Part shown: piece by piece, positions 7,300 to 16,952 of the stretch
Numbering within the stretch: position 1 is the stretch's first letter
How the letters are laid out: the number at the start of each line of letters is the position of its first letter
NCBI GenBank assembly: GCA_002402175.1
Contig: NVVJ01000019.1
Span: 1-47,601 of the forward strand
From: SAR86 cluster bacterium
GTDB lineage: Bacteria > Pseudomonadota > Gammaproteobacteria > Pseudomonadales > Pseudohongiellaceae
Length of the DNA stretch: 47,601 nt
Direction of reading: 5' to 3'
Program-made: the position numbers and the translations under genes
The notes under the pieces: model-generated
The model's database searches: none
The model's input: the letters and a program-made list of their open reading frames with translations, nothing else
What the model was told of the DNA's origin: nothing

Positions 7300-8712
7300 A
7301 TGGCTGTAAGCGAAGATTACATTTCTCGAGAAAATAAAGCCCCTGTTCCTGCCTCCATTTTCAGAGCCTATGATATCCGCGGAATTGTAGGTGAGCAGCT
7401 AAGCGATAATGTCATTAGACAGATTGGCCAGGCGATAGGTAGTGAAGCACTCTCTAAAGGAATCAATACCCTGCTGCTTGGTTTTGATGGCCGCCTATCA
7501 AGCCCTCAGCTATCTAAGGCGCTAATTGACGGCTTGCGCAGCACGGGCTGTAATGTTGTTAGTCTTGGCATGATTCCAACACCGCTGTTGTATTTCGCAA
7601 CTCATACGACTGAATTTTCCTCAGGCGTAATTTTAACTGCAAGCCATAATCCGTCGAACTACAACGGAATAAAAATTGTATTCAATCGAACCTGTCTGGC
7701 TGACAACGAATTGCAGGATATTCGAAATAGAATCGAAGAAGATAATCTGATCGTAGGAGAGGGAAATTTTTCCGAGATCGACATCAAGCCTGATTATATA
7801 AAGAATGTTAGTTCTAGAATAAATCTAAAAACACCTCTTAAAATAGTACTTGATTGTGGCAACGCCGTTCCTGGAGAAATTGCTCCATTAGTTTTCGAAT
7901 CTATTGGCTGCGACGTAAGTTGTCTGTTCTGTGATGTTGACGGTAATTTTCCAAACCATCATCCTGATCCAACCGTTCCGGAAAATTTGGAAATTTTAGC
8001 TCAGGAAGTGATCAAGCAAAAGGCAGACCTAGGCATAGCTCTGGACGGTGATGGTGACCGAGTCGGCCTGGTCGATAACCGCGGAGAAATCATAGATGCA
8101 AATCGTATTCTCATGCTATTGGTTAAACAGATTGCACCGCTTTATCCTGGCTCACCAATAGTATTTGATGTTAAGTGCAGCAGTAAATTGGCAGACTTGA
8201 TAACTGAATGCGGTTCCGTGCCCATCATGCACAGAAGCGGGCATTCGTTTATGAAACAAAAAATGCAGGAAACAGGGGCTCCCGTCGGAGGAGAGTACGC
8301 GGCTCATATTTTTATTCAAGACCGCTGGTTCGGATTTGACGATGGTATGTATGCCGGTGCTCGAGTACTGGAAATTCTGAGCACGCTTGAGCATTCTGCT
8401 AGTAAAGAATTTGCCAGTTTGACGACTAATATAAGCACACCAGAAATCAAAGTACCTGTTGATGAAGAACGAAAGTTCGAGCTGATGCAGCAAATTCTAG
8501 ACTCGGCGAGTTTTCCAGGCGCTAGGATGATCACTCTGGATGGCTTGCGCGTCGAATACGAAGACGGCTGGGGCCTGATTCGAGCCTCAAATACAAGCCC
8601 TGCACTTCTGCTACGTTTTGAGGCGGATACTGACCAGCGACTGGAAGATATTAAGGCCGCGTTTAAAGCTTTAATCCACAGCGCAGATAAAAGCCTAGAC
8701 GTAAACTTTTAA
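7300..8712 (+). CDS. algC: Phosphomannomutase/phosphoglucomutase, AlgC type
   Basis: Interconverts hexose 1- and 6-phosphates and so supplies precursors for lipopolysaccharide and exopolysaccharide. Four family motifs are present in order: the phosphoserine loop LTASHNPSNYNGIK, the magnesium loop DGDGDRVG, the sugar-specificity region GGEYAAHIFIQDRWFGFDDG, and the phosphate-binding RASNTSPALLLRFEAD. The 470-residue length agrees with AlgC-type enzymes. It lies between coaBC and argB, where Pseudomonas has algC. The segment EYAAHIF matches the EMSGHxFF position of AlgC with changes, so sugar preference may differ. Family call is secure; choice between algC, manB and pgm names rests on context. 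Confidence 0.92.
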   Translation: MAVSEDYISRENKAPVPASIFRAYDIRGIVGEQLSDNVIRQIGQAIGSEALSKGINTLLLGFDGRLSSPQLSKALIDGLRSTGCNVVSLGMIPTPLLYFATHTTEFSSGVILTASHNPSNYNGIKIVFNRTCLADNELQDIRNRIEEDNLIVGEGNFSEIDIKPDYIKNVSSRINLKTPLKIVLDCGNAVPGEIAPLVFESIGCDVSCLFCDVDGNFPNHHPDPTVPENLEILAQEVIKQKADLGIALDGDGDRVGLVDNRGEIIDANRILMLLVKQIAPLYPGSPIVFDVKCSSKLADLITECGSVPIMHRSGHSFMKQKMQETGAPVGGEYAAHIFIQDRWFGFDDGMYAGARVLEILSTLEHSASKEFASLTTNISTPEIKVPVDEERKFELMQQILDSASFPGARMITLDGLRVEYEDGWGLIRASNTSPALLLRFEADTDQRLEDIKAAFKALIHSADKSLDVNF

Positions 8713-9766
<1,054 letters not shown>

Positions 9767-9785
9767 CAATAGCGAATCAGCAAGA

Positions 9786-10409
9786 ATGGACAAAGCCAAC
9801 AAAGTTTCTCGCAAAGATCAGATACTGCAAGCACTGGCGCGTATGCTAGAGGCAGCACCTGGAGAGCGAATTACCACTGCCGCACTAGCCAGGGAAGTCG
9901 GCGTGTCGGAAGCGGCTTTGTATCGGCATTTCCCCAGCAAAGCCAGAATGTTTGAAGGGCTTATAAAATTTATTGAAGAAACTCTATTTGCACGCATCAC
10001 TCGAATACTAAACGAAGAGGCAAGCGCTGAAGTGCGCTGTCAGAATATATTGTTATTGCTACTCACTTTCTGTGACAAAAATCCGGGAATGACACGATTA
10101 CTAACCGGCGATGCCTTAGCTGGCGAAACCGAGAGATTACGCGAGCGCATTGCACAATTCTTTAGTCGTTTGGAGTCGCAGCTAAAACAAATCTTACGTG
10201 AAGCACAAATTCGAGAAAACCTTAAGACAACCATTTCGACAGCCGCGCTGGCGAATATTCTGCTCGCTTCCTGCGAGGGTCGCTTACTTCAGTTTGTTCG
10301 AAGTGAATTTAAAGTTTCGCCATTGCAGGACTGGGATACGCAGTGGCAATACCTGAGTAAAAATATGCTAGTTCCTTACTCAGCTCCCGCCGCTGAATCT
10401 ATAAGCTAG
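9786..10409 (+). CDS. slmA: Nucleoid occlusion factor SlmA (TetR family)
   Basis: SlmA binds specific chromosomal sites and blocks FtsZ assembly over the nucleoid. The N-terminal TetR-type helix-turn-helix is clear: [33 protein letters not shown]. The remaining sequence ([42 protein letters not shown]) matches SlmA rather than a general TetR regulator, and the 207-residue length fits. The gene lies between argB and a convergent pyrE, a position close to that in other gammaproteobacteria (slmA beside pyrE in E. coli). Confidence 0.95.
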   Translation: MDKANKVSRKDQILQALARMLEAAPGERITTAALAREVGVSEAALYRHFPSKARMFEGLIKFIEETLFARITRILNEEASAEVRCQNILLLLLTFCDKNPGMTRLLTGDALAGETERLRERIAQFFSRLESQLKQILREAQIRENLKTTISTAALANILLASCEGRLLQFVRSEFKVSPLQDWDTQWQYLSKNMLVPYSAPAAESIS

Positions 10410-10425
10410 AAACAAACAAGCTGCA

Positions 10426-11073
10426 TCAAACTCCGTATTCTTTCCTATAGGCAACAACAGCATCTAGATGCTGTTGCAGGCTTTCATTGTTGGTAGACAT
10501 CAGGTAGTCGACAATGTTTTGTAGGCTTATGATGCTAACAACTTTTATCTGGTAGTTTTCTTCAATTTCCTGAATCGCTGATAGTTGTCCTGTGCCGCGC
10601 TCTTGTCGATCCATAGCAACGGCAATTGAACAAAGTTTTGCACCACAGCTAGTTATAATTTCCACAGCTTCTCTGATAGCCGTTCCTGCGGTAATCACAT
10701 CGTCAATAATTAGCACCTCACCTTTTAACTCAGCACCAACAATCGATCCACCTTCACCGTGTGTTTTTGCTTCCTTGCGATTGAAACAATAAGGTTTGTT
10801 AATATTGTGTTTGCTGGCAAGCGCCATTGCCGTGGCCGTCGCCAGTGGAATACCTTTATAAGCAGGGCCAAATAAAACATCGAAGTCCTGTTTCCCGTCA
10901 ACAATGGCATCGGCATAGCAGTTGGCAAGGAATGAAATTTTCTCTCCTGTATTGAAAAGCCCCGCATTAAAAAAATAAGGACTGGTTCGTCCTGATTTTA
11001 GGGTGAATTCTCCAAAACGAAGAATTTCGTTCTCAATTACAAATTTTAGAAAACTTATTTGATACTCTTCCAT
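10426..11073 (-). CDS. pyrE: Orotate phosphoribosyltransferase
   Basis: PyrE joins orotate to PRPP to form orotidine 5'-monophosphate in pyrimidine synthesis. [36 protein letters not shown] and the PRPP loop [17 protein letters not shown] are diagnostic; [11 protein letters not shown] and [15 protein letters not shown] add the catalytic loop. The start at 11,073 follows AAGGAG by 6 bases and gives the family N-terminus of 215 residues; the frame extends 7 codons upstream. It lies downstream of rph on the same strand with a 44-base gap, so rph-pyrE is an operon as in E. coli. No crc gene lies between them. Confidence 0.97.
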   Translation of the reverse strand: MEEYQISFLKFVIENEILRFGEFTLKSGRTSPYFFNAGLFNTGEKISFLANCYADAIVDGKQDFDVLFGPAYKGIPLATATAMALASKHNINKPYCFNRKEAKTHGEGGSIVGAELKGEVLIIDDVITAGTAIREAVEIITSCGAKLCSIAVAMDRQERGTGQLSAIQEIEENYQIKVVSIISLQNIVDYLMSTNNESLQQHLDAVVAYRKEYGV

Positions 11074-11117
11074 ATCCTTCTCCTTGCCTACCACCGTGCT
11101 TTAATTCGCAATTGACT

Positions 11118-11846
11118 CTAGTTCGACAGGGCCTGTTGCTGTGCTGTAAATAATTCTTTGATGCCTGAATCGGCAAGTGAAATCATTTCCAGCAACTGTG
11201 CATGGCTGAAATCGCCATCTTCCCCGGTTCCCTGCAACTCGATAAATCCTCCAGCCTCCGTCATTACGATATTCATATCCGTCTCAGCATTTGAGTCTTC
11301 GGCATAATCAAGATCAAGCACCGGGTGACCTTTGTAAATGCCAACGGAAACCGAGGCTATCAATTGCTTAATCGGACTGCGCTTAATCATGGATCGTTCA
11401 AGCATATAGTTAATCGCATCTACCAGTGCTATACAACCACCCGTAATTGACGCGGTTCGTGTGCCTCCGTCGGCTTGAATCACATCACAGTCAATCTTGA
11501 TTGTGTGTTCGCCTAATTCCTTTAAATCGACAACTGCTCGCAGTGAACGCCCAATTAATCGCTGTATTTCCTGGGTGCGTCCGGACTGCTTGCCGCGGGC
11601 CGCTTCTCTATCCATCCGGGTATTGGTCGACCTTGGCAACATGCCATACTCCGCGGTCACCCAGCCTTTTCCGCTGCCTTTCAAAAAACGTGGAACCGAA
11701 GTTTCTACGCTGGCATTACAAAGAACTTTGGTATCACCAAAAGCAATCAACACAGACCCTTCGGCATGTTTTGTGTAGTTTCTTGTAATCGATATTTCGC
11801 GCAATTGATTGCCACTGCGTTGGCTGGGTCGAATCAGGTTTGTCAT
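11118..11846 (-). CDS. rph: Ribonuclease PH
   Basis: RNase PH is a phosphate-dependent 3'-exonuclease that trims tRNA and rRNA ends. [57 protein letters not shown] and QIQ-type [20 protein letters not shown] are canonical. Start chosen at 11,846 ([10 protein letters not shown]), since the track upstream encodes no conserved sequence; length is then 242 residues. The phosphate-binding Arg region is intact, so the enzyme should be active, unlike the frameshifted copy in some laboratory E. coli strains. Divergent from yicC with about 190 bases between. Confidence 0.97.
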   Translation of the reverse strand: MTNLIRPSQRSGNQLREISITRNYTKHAEGSVLIAFGDTKVLCNASVETSVPRFLKGSGKGWVTAEYGMLPRSTNTRMDREAARGKQSGRTQEIQRLIGRSLRAVVDLKELGEHTIKIDCDVIQADGGTRTASITGGCIALVDAINYMLERSMIKRSPIKQLIASVSVGIYKGHPVLDLDYAEDSNAETDMNIVMTEAGGFIELQGTGEDGDFSHAQLLEMISLADSGIKELFTAQQQALSN

Positions 11847-12033
11847 AAGTTTTCCGTGGATAAAATAAAGAATAGATGCCACAAATTATCCTCGATATTG
11901 AACTGTATAGCGAGCAAGAGAACAGGCGGCAGAAAAATCAGCGGGAAAATCAATTGAGAGATCTGTATAAAGTTCGCTGTGATTAAATCCTTATTACGTT
12001 AAAATGATTGCTTAATGTTATGGACTTAAAATT

Positions 12034-12900
12034 ATGATGCTCAGCATGACAGCCTTTTCGAGGCAGCAACTGGAACAGGAATGGGGCTCACTAACCTGGG
12101 AGATACGATCCGTAAACCATCGCTATCTGGAAGCCAGTGTGCGTCTGCCAGAGTCTTTTCGATCTTTGGAAAATTCGGTTCGAGGGGCTGTCCGCAAAAA
12201 GCTTAGTCGCGGAAAAGTAGAATGCCAGCTAAGGTTTCAGTCTGAAGCCAATGTATCCACAGAAATTCATTTGAATCATGAGCTGATTAGAAAGCTGATA
12301 GGAGCCAATGTAGAAATTGAGCAGATAACCGGAACCTCAACTCACTTAGGTAGTGTGGATATTCTACGCTGGCCAGGCGTCATTCAGGATCAGGACTTTG
12401 ACAATGCCCTCATTGAAAAACAGGCGCTGGAATTATTCACGGCAGCGCTCGATGATTTAATTGCTACTCGTGAACGAGAAGGCGCCGAGCTTAAAGGATT
12501 TCTTGAAAAACGCATTAAAGCAATTCGAGAGATAGTAACGGCCGTACAAAGTAAAATGCCTGACATTCTCGCCAAGCAAAAACAAAATATTTTGGATCGT
12601 GTTGACGACCTTAAAGTCGAACTTGAGCCTGCCCGTCTGGAGCAAGAGGTTTCTCTGCTTGCACAAAAGGCTGATGTTGAGGAAGAACTGGATCGGTTGA
12701 ACTCTCATCTCAATGAAGTAGAACGTGTTATCAATACCGGTGGACAAAAAGGCAGGCGGCTCGATTTTCTTATGCAGGAGCTAAATCGTGAGGCCAATAC
12801 ACTATCATCAAAATCCATCGTTGCCGAAACGACCCTTAGCGCGGTAGAACTGAAAGTATTAATCGAACAAATGCGCGAACAGATCCAAAATGTAGAATAG
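12034..12900 (+). CDS. yicC: YicC-family endoribonuclease
   Basis: YicC proteins are magnesium or manganese-dependent endoribonucleases involved in RNA turnover under stress. The N-terminus MLSMTAFSRQQLEQEWGSLTWEIRSVNHRYLE and the C-terminal DUF1732 segment (VEEELDRLNSHLNEVERVI, GRRLDFLMQELNREANTLSSKS) are characteristic. The 288-residue length is usual. Two ATGs are adjacent (12,034 and 12,037), and either is possible. It is 44 bases before gmk on the same strand and divergent from rph, the same arrangement as in Pseudomonas and E. coli. Confidence 0.95.
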   Translation: MMLSMTAFSRQQLEQEWGSLTWEIRSVNHRYLEASVRLPESFRSLENSVRGAVRKKLSRGKVECQLRFQSEANVSTEIHLNHELIRKLIGANVEIEQITGTSTHLGSVDILRWPGVIQDQDFDNALIEKQALELFTAALDDLIATREREGAELKGFLEKRIKAIREIVTAVQSKMPDILAKQKQNILDRVDDLKVELEPARLEQEVSLLAQKADVEEELDRLNSHLNEVERVINTGGQKGRRLDFLMQELNREANTLSSKSIVAETTLSAVELKVLIEQMREQIQNVE

Positions 12901-12944
12901 AACCAACGCTTAATTTGATCGTCATTCACCAGGAAATAACAGCC

Positions 12945-13565
12945 ATGCCTAAAGCCACCCTCTTTATTGTTACTGCGCCATCAGGTGCGGGAAAAACCAG
13001 TTTGGTTAAGGCGCTGGTTGAACATGACGAACGGCTTTGTGTCTCTATTTCTCATACCACTCGACCCAAGCGCCCTTCTGAACAAGATGGAGTCAACTAT
13101 CACTTTGTTGATGAAAGTAGCTTCATGGAAATGCTGCGAGCTGGAGAATTCTTTGAAAGCGCTGAAGTCTATGGCAACCACTACGGAACTTCACAAACCT
13201 GGGTTAATCAGAAGCTGACTGAAGGCACCGATGTGATTCTGGAAATAGACTGGCAAGGCGCCGCTCAAATTCGAAACCTTAATCCGGCAGCCTGTTCCAT
13301 TTTTATCCTGCCTCCTTCGCTGGAAACCTTAACCACGCGGCTTCAGGAAAGAGCCCAGGATGATGCCGAAACTATTGAGAACCGTATGCGCCAGGCTGCG
13401 GATGAGATTTCACACGTCGCTGAGGCAGACTTTATGGTGGTTAACGATGATTTCAACACGGCGCTAAATGATATTCGCGCGATTATCCGCTCTCATCGCC
13501 TCACCGCTAAAGCACAGCAAGCCAACCTGTCAGAGCTATTAACAGGCCTTTCGCGAGGTAAATGA
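12945..13565 (+). CDS. gmk: Guanylate kinase
   Basis: Gmk phosphorylates GMP and dGMP with ATP. The P-loop is FIVTAPSGAGKTSLV at residues 6-20, followed by SHTTRPKRPSEQDGVNYHF for GMP binding and VILEIDWQGAAQIR. Start at 12,945 (MPKATLFIVTAPSG), preceded by AGGAA about 10 bases upstream; the frame runs open to 12,915. Length 206 residues agrees with the family. Gmk lies before rpoZ and spoT, linking GMP metabolism with (p)ppGpp genes as in E. coli. Confidence 0.97.
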   Translation: MPKATLFIVTAPSGAGKTSLVKALVEHDERLCVSISHTTRPKRPSEQDGVNYHFVDESSFMEMLRAGEFFESAEVYGNHYGTSQTWVNQKLTEGTDVILEIDWQGAAQIRNLNPAACSIFILPPSLETLTTRLQERAQDDAETIENRMRQAADEISHVAEADFMVVNDDFNTALNDIRAIIRSHRLTAKAQQANLSELLTGLSRGK

Positions 13566-13721
13566 CCCTTTTTACTCGGGCCATTTGCCAACAAGCTTAA
13601 GAATAGTATGCTTTTTTCGCTGGAAACCAGTAAAATCCTCGATCCTCGTTAAATAAGCGTCAATGAGCTGCCGTGCTTCCGTCTCGGTCTCATCAGGCAA
13701 AGTGACTATTAAGGGTTTAGA

Positions 13722-14117
13722 ATGGCTAGAATTACTGTTGAAGATTGTCTGGAAAATGTTGAGAACCGATTTGAGTTGGTAATGGTATCCAGCAAACGTG
13801 CTCGTCAGCTTCAAACCGGCGGAAAAGACGCATTGGTTCCCGAAGACAATGATAAACCTACTGTTGTTGCCTTGCGTGAAATCGCCGAAGGGCACATTAC
13901 CGCCGATATTTTGAAGGTAAAGCCAAGTATTGATTTAGGAGATTTAGGGCTAGATATCCCATCCGATACTAGCACTGCAGAATCTACTGAGAGCACAGCC
14001 GAGGCAAAGGCATCTGCTGATTCTGCACCTGAGGCATCCGCGGAAGAAACAAAAACAGAAGAAACTACTGAAGCCACTCCTGAAAAGCCGGAAGAAACAC
14101 CCGCCAGCGACGCTTAA
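13722..14117 (+). CDS. rpoZ: RNA polymerase omega subunit with long acidic C-terminal tail
   Basis: Omega helps assemble the beta' subunit and contributes to the (p)ppGpp binding site. Residues 1-70 are typical: [34 protein letters not shown], and [13 protein letters not shown]. The protein is 131 residues, against about 80-95 commonly. The extra tail, from about residue 78, is low complexity and rich in Ser, Thr, Ala and Glu (for example [20 protein letters not shown]), with net strong negative charge and no predicted fold. AAGGG lies about 8 bases before the start. The gene sits between gmk and spoT. Confidence 0.96.
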   Translation: MARITVEDCLENVENRFELVMVSSKRARQLQTGGKDALVPEDNDKPTVVALREIAEGHITADILKVKPSIDLGDLGLDIPSDTSTAESTESTAEAKASADSAPEASAEETKTEETTEATPEKPEETPASDA

Positions 14118-14137
14118 AACCTTTGAGGAGTCGAGTC

Positions 14138-16318
14138 TTGCAAGTCCCTGCCGCTGACACAATCGACTCCCTCGCCATCGGCCTTTCTGATTATTTGGAG
14201 AAGGGTCAGGTAAATAGCGTTCGTCGCGCGTATTTTTATGCGGAGCAGGCCCACGAAGGCCAGTTTCGCCGCAGCGGCGACCCCTACGTAACACACCCTC
14301 TAGCCGTAGCCGGCATTCTTGGCGAAATGCATATGGACCATCAAAGTTTGATGGCGGCCATGTTGCATGACGTTATTGAAGACACCGGCATTACCAAGAC
14401 TGCTATTAAGTCGCAGTTTGGAAATTCCGTCGCCGACCTGGTTGACGGTGTAAGCAAACTTAACAAAATTAACTTTAGCAGTCGCGCAGAAGCCCAGGCG
14501 GAAAATTTTCAGAAAATGGCCATGGCCATGGCTAAAGACCTGCGTGTAATTCTGGTTAAAATTGCTGACCGTCTACACAACATGCGCACCCTCGATGTAC
14601 TGGCTTCAGAAAAGAGAAGGCGCATAGCCCGAGAAACTCTGGATATTTATGCCCCCATCGCTAACCGGCTGGGTATGAATAATGTTCGTGTCGAATTTGA
14701 AGAGCTTGGCTTCGAAGCATTGTATCCAATGCGAGCACGCCGAATCGCGGCCGCCGTTAAAAGTATCCGAGGCAATCGCAAAGAAATCCTGTCGAAGATT
14801 CAAACTTCAATTGAGGTATGCCTGGAAAGGGAAAATCTGCCCGGTCGCACCAACGGCCGCGAGAAACATTTATATGCCATTTACGAAAAAATGCGCAGCA
14901 AGCGTAAATCATTTTCAGAAATCATGGACGTGTATGCATTTCGAATTGTGGTTGATCGAGTAGATACTTGCTATCGCGTATTAGGGGCCGTGCACAGTTT
15001 ATATAAGCCAGTGCCTGGGCGCTTTAAGGACTACATAGCCATTCCAAAAGCAAACGGATACCAGTCGTTACATACCACTTTGTTCGGCATGCATGGCGTG
15101 CCCATTGAGATTCAAATTCGAACTGAAGAAATGGAAGCGATGGCCAACAAAGGTATTGCTGCCCACTGGCTGTATAAATCCACTGACGATTTACCTAGCA
15201 ATGCACATATTCGAGCCAGAGAGTGGGTTAATGGTTTGTTAGATATGCAAAAGCATGCCGGTAATTCTCTGGAGTTTATCGAGAATGTAAAAATTGATCT
15301 GTTCCCTGATGAAATCTATGTGTTCACACCAAAGGGAACGATATTTGAATTGCCCGCCGGCTCAACAGCCGTTGATTTCGCCTACGCAATTCACACCGAT
15401 GTTGGTAATTCCTGTGTGGCCTGCCGTATAAGTCGCCGACTTGCACCGTTAAGCGAGCCGCTGCAAAGTGGTCAAACCGTAGAGATAATCACCGCACCAG
15501 GAACACAGCCGAACCCTGCGTGGCTCAGCTTTGTAATAACCGGTAAGGCCCGAAGTAATATTCGCCACTATCTGAAAAACCAGAAACAGTCTGAGTCAGT
15601 GGCACTTGGCCGGCGTTTGTTAACTAAAGCACTGGCTGGTTTCGGCAGTCAGATTGAAAACATACCGTCTGAAAACCTGAATGAAGTTTTGCAACAAACC
15701 AAGCTGAAGTCTCTGGATAATCTGCTAGAAGAAATTGGCCTGGGAAATCGTATGTCTTATATGATTGCTCAGCGTTTGGCGGCGCATAGTGATGTGTCCG
15801 CCGACGCCGCGCAGGAAGCGTCAGATCGCCTGGGTTCAATCGATATTCGTGGCTCGGAAGGCATGGTGATGAACTATGCAAAATGCTGCCATCCAATTCC
15901 TGGTGATCCAATAATCGGTCATATTAGTTCCGGCCGCGGAATGGTAATTCACACAGACGACTGCAATAACATCACAGATATTCGAGATAATCCTGAAAAA
16001 TGTGTTTCAGTACGCTGGGACCCAGATGTAGAAGGAGAGTTTTCAGTAGAACTGCGAGTTGAGCTGGAGAACCAGCGAGGCATTATTGCTACACTTGCCA
16101 CAACCATTACTGGCACCGAAGCAAACATTGAAAAAATATCAACGATAGAACGGGATGCGCGCGTTAGCATTGTTAATCTGTCACTGAATGTACGCAATCG
16201 CGTGCATCTTGCTCGCGTAATGAAACGAGTTCGATTGATTAAACCTGTGAACAGTGTAACCCGAGTTAAAAGTAGAAAGGTTCGCAAGACAATTCGAAAT
16301 GTAGCTGGCAGCCACTAG
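14138..16318 (+). CDS. spoT: Bifunctional (p)ppGpp synthetase/hydrolase SpoT
   Basis: SpoT hydrolyses and, weakly, makes the alarmone (p)ppGpp. The HD hydrolase domain shows YVTHPLAVAGIL, LHDVIEDTG (about residue 76) and KIADRLHNMRTL. The synthetase domain has RFKDYIAIPKANGYQSLH and EIQIRTEEM; the TGS domain begins FPDEIYVFTPKGTIFELP; a C-terminal ACT domain covers the last 80 residues. Hydrolase residues are intact. The best start is TTG at 14,138, 7 bases after GAGGAG (14,125-14,130), giving 726 residues; TTG 14,123 overlaps that site. It begins 20 bases after rpoZ and is cotranscribed with it. Confidence 0.96.
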   Translation: MQVPAADTIDSLAIGLSDYLEKGQVNSVRRAYFYAEQAHEGQFRRSGDPYVTHPLAVAGILGEMHMDHQSLMAAMLHDVIEDTGITKTAIKSQFGNSVADLVDGVSKLNKINFSSRAEAQAENFQKMAMAMAKDLRVILVKIADRLHNMRTLDVLASEKRRRIARETLDIYAPIANRLGMNNVRVEFEELGFEALYPMRARRIAAAVKSIRGNRKEILSKIQTSIEVCLERENLPGRTNGREKHLYAIYEKMRSKRKSFSEIMDVYAFRIVVDRVDTCYRVLGAVHSLYKPVPGRFKDYIAIPKANGYQSLHTTLFGMHGVPIEIQIRTEEMEAMANKGIAAHWLYKSTDDLPSNAHIRAREWVNGLLDMQKHAGNSLEFIENVKIDLFPDEIYVFTPKGTIFELPAGSTAVDFAYAIHTDVGNSCVACRISRRLAPLSEPLQSGQTVEIITAPGTQPNPAWLSFVITGKARSNIRHYLKNQKQSESVALGRRLLTKALAGFGSQIENIPSENLNEVLQQTKLKSLDNLLEEIGLGNRMSYMIAQRLAAHSDVSADAAQEASDRLGSIDIRGSEGMVMNYAKCCHPIPGDPIIGHISSGRGMVIHTDDCNNITDIRDNPEKCVSVRWDPDVEGEFSVELRVELENQRGIIATLATTITGTEANIEKISTIERDARVSIVNLSLNVRNRVHLARVMKRVRLIKPVNSVTRVKSRKVRKTIRNVAGSH

Positions 16319-16390
16319 AAATCCCTGCCCTTTAATCTGCACAATGGCTTCATACAATAAATCGTGCAATCCGTAAAAACTGGAAAAAAC

Positions 16391-16795
16391 ATGACAAAAC
16401 TAGAACAGATTCAGACCACATCAGCACCCGCTGCTATTGGCCCTTATTCTCAAGCTATTAAGTCTGGCTCAATGGTTTTTCTTTCGGGCCAGATTCCTCT
16501 GGACCCCACAACAAAAAGTAAAGAACTGGTCAATGGCGGCATCGAAATTCAAACTCATCAAATTTTCAAAAACTTGATTGCAGTCGCCGAGGCAGCAGGC
16601 GGGTCGTTGCAAGATGCCGTGAAACTAACAATCTATATGACTAACCTGGATAATTTTTCTGATGTGAATACCATTATGGCTGAATACTGCAACGAACCTT
16701 ATCCTGCTCGTGCAACAGTGCAGGTTAGTGCTTTACCTAAGGGTGCGCTAATTGAAATCGATGCAATTCTTGCTATCCATAGAGCTTCTGACTAA
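16391..16795 (+). CDS. ridA: RidA family enamine/imine deaminase
   Basis: RidA hydrolyses reactive enamine and imine intermediates such as 2-aminoacrylate, protecting PLP enzymes. The sequence SAPAAIGPYSQAIKSG, FLSGQIPLDP, DAVKLTIYMTNLDNF and YPARATVQVSALPKGALIEIDA contains the conserved Arg and Glu of the active site. Start at 16,391 (MTKLEQIQTTSAPAAIG) follows GGAAAA; 134 residues is within family range. Gene order spoT-ridA-recG agrees with other gammaproteobacteria. Confidence 0.96.
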   Translation: MTKLEQIQTTSAPAAIGPYSQAIKSGSMVFLSGQIPLDPTTKSKELVNGGIEIQTHQIFKNLIAVAEAAGGSLQDAVKLTIYMTNLDNFSDVNTIMAEYCNEPYPARATVQVSALPKGALIEIDAILAIHRASD

Positions 16796-16952
16796 TTTAC
16801 TCGCTTTCTGGTAGTACTGTATAAAAACCCATATACTCGGATTATTGCTTTTGTACTAGTCGTAGTCTCTTGCTGGTATTAACAAGCGTTATTCCGGTGG
16901 CACTAACAGAATGAGCACTGTTATTGCCTAACTAACTCTGCTGCTTAGCCAA

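Noticed and set aside
13572..13895. A 107-codon minus-strand frame between gmk and rpoZ
   Set aside because: It overlaps the start of rpoZ antisense and covers its coding region; rpoZ is certain.
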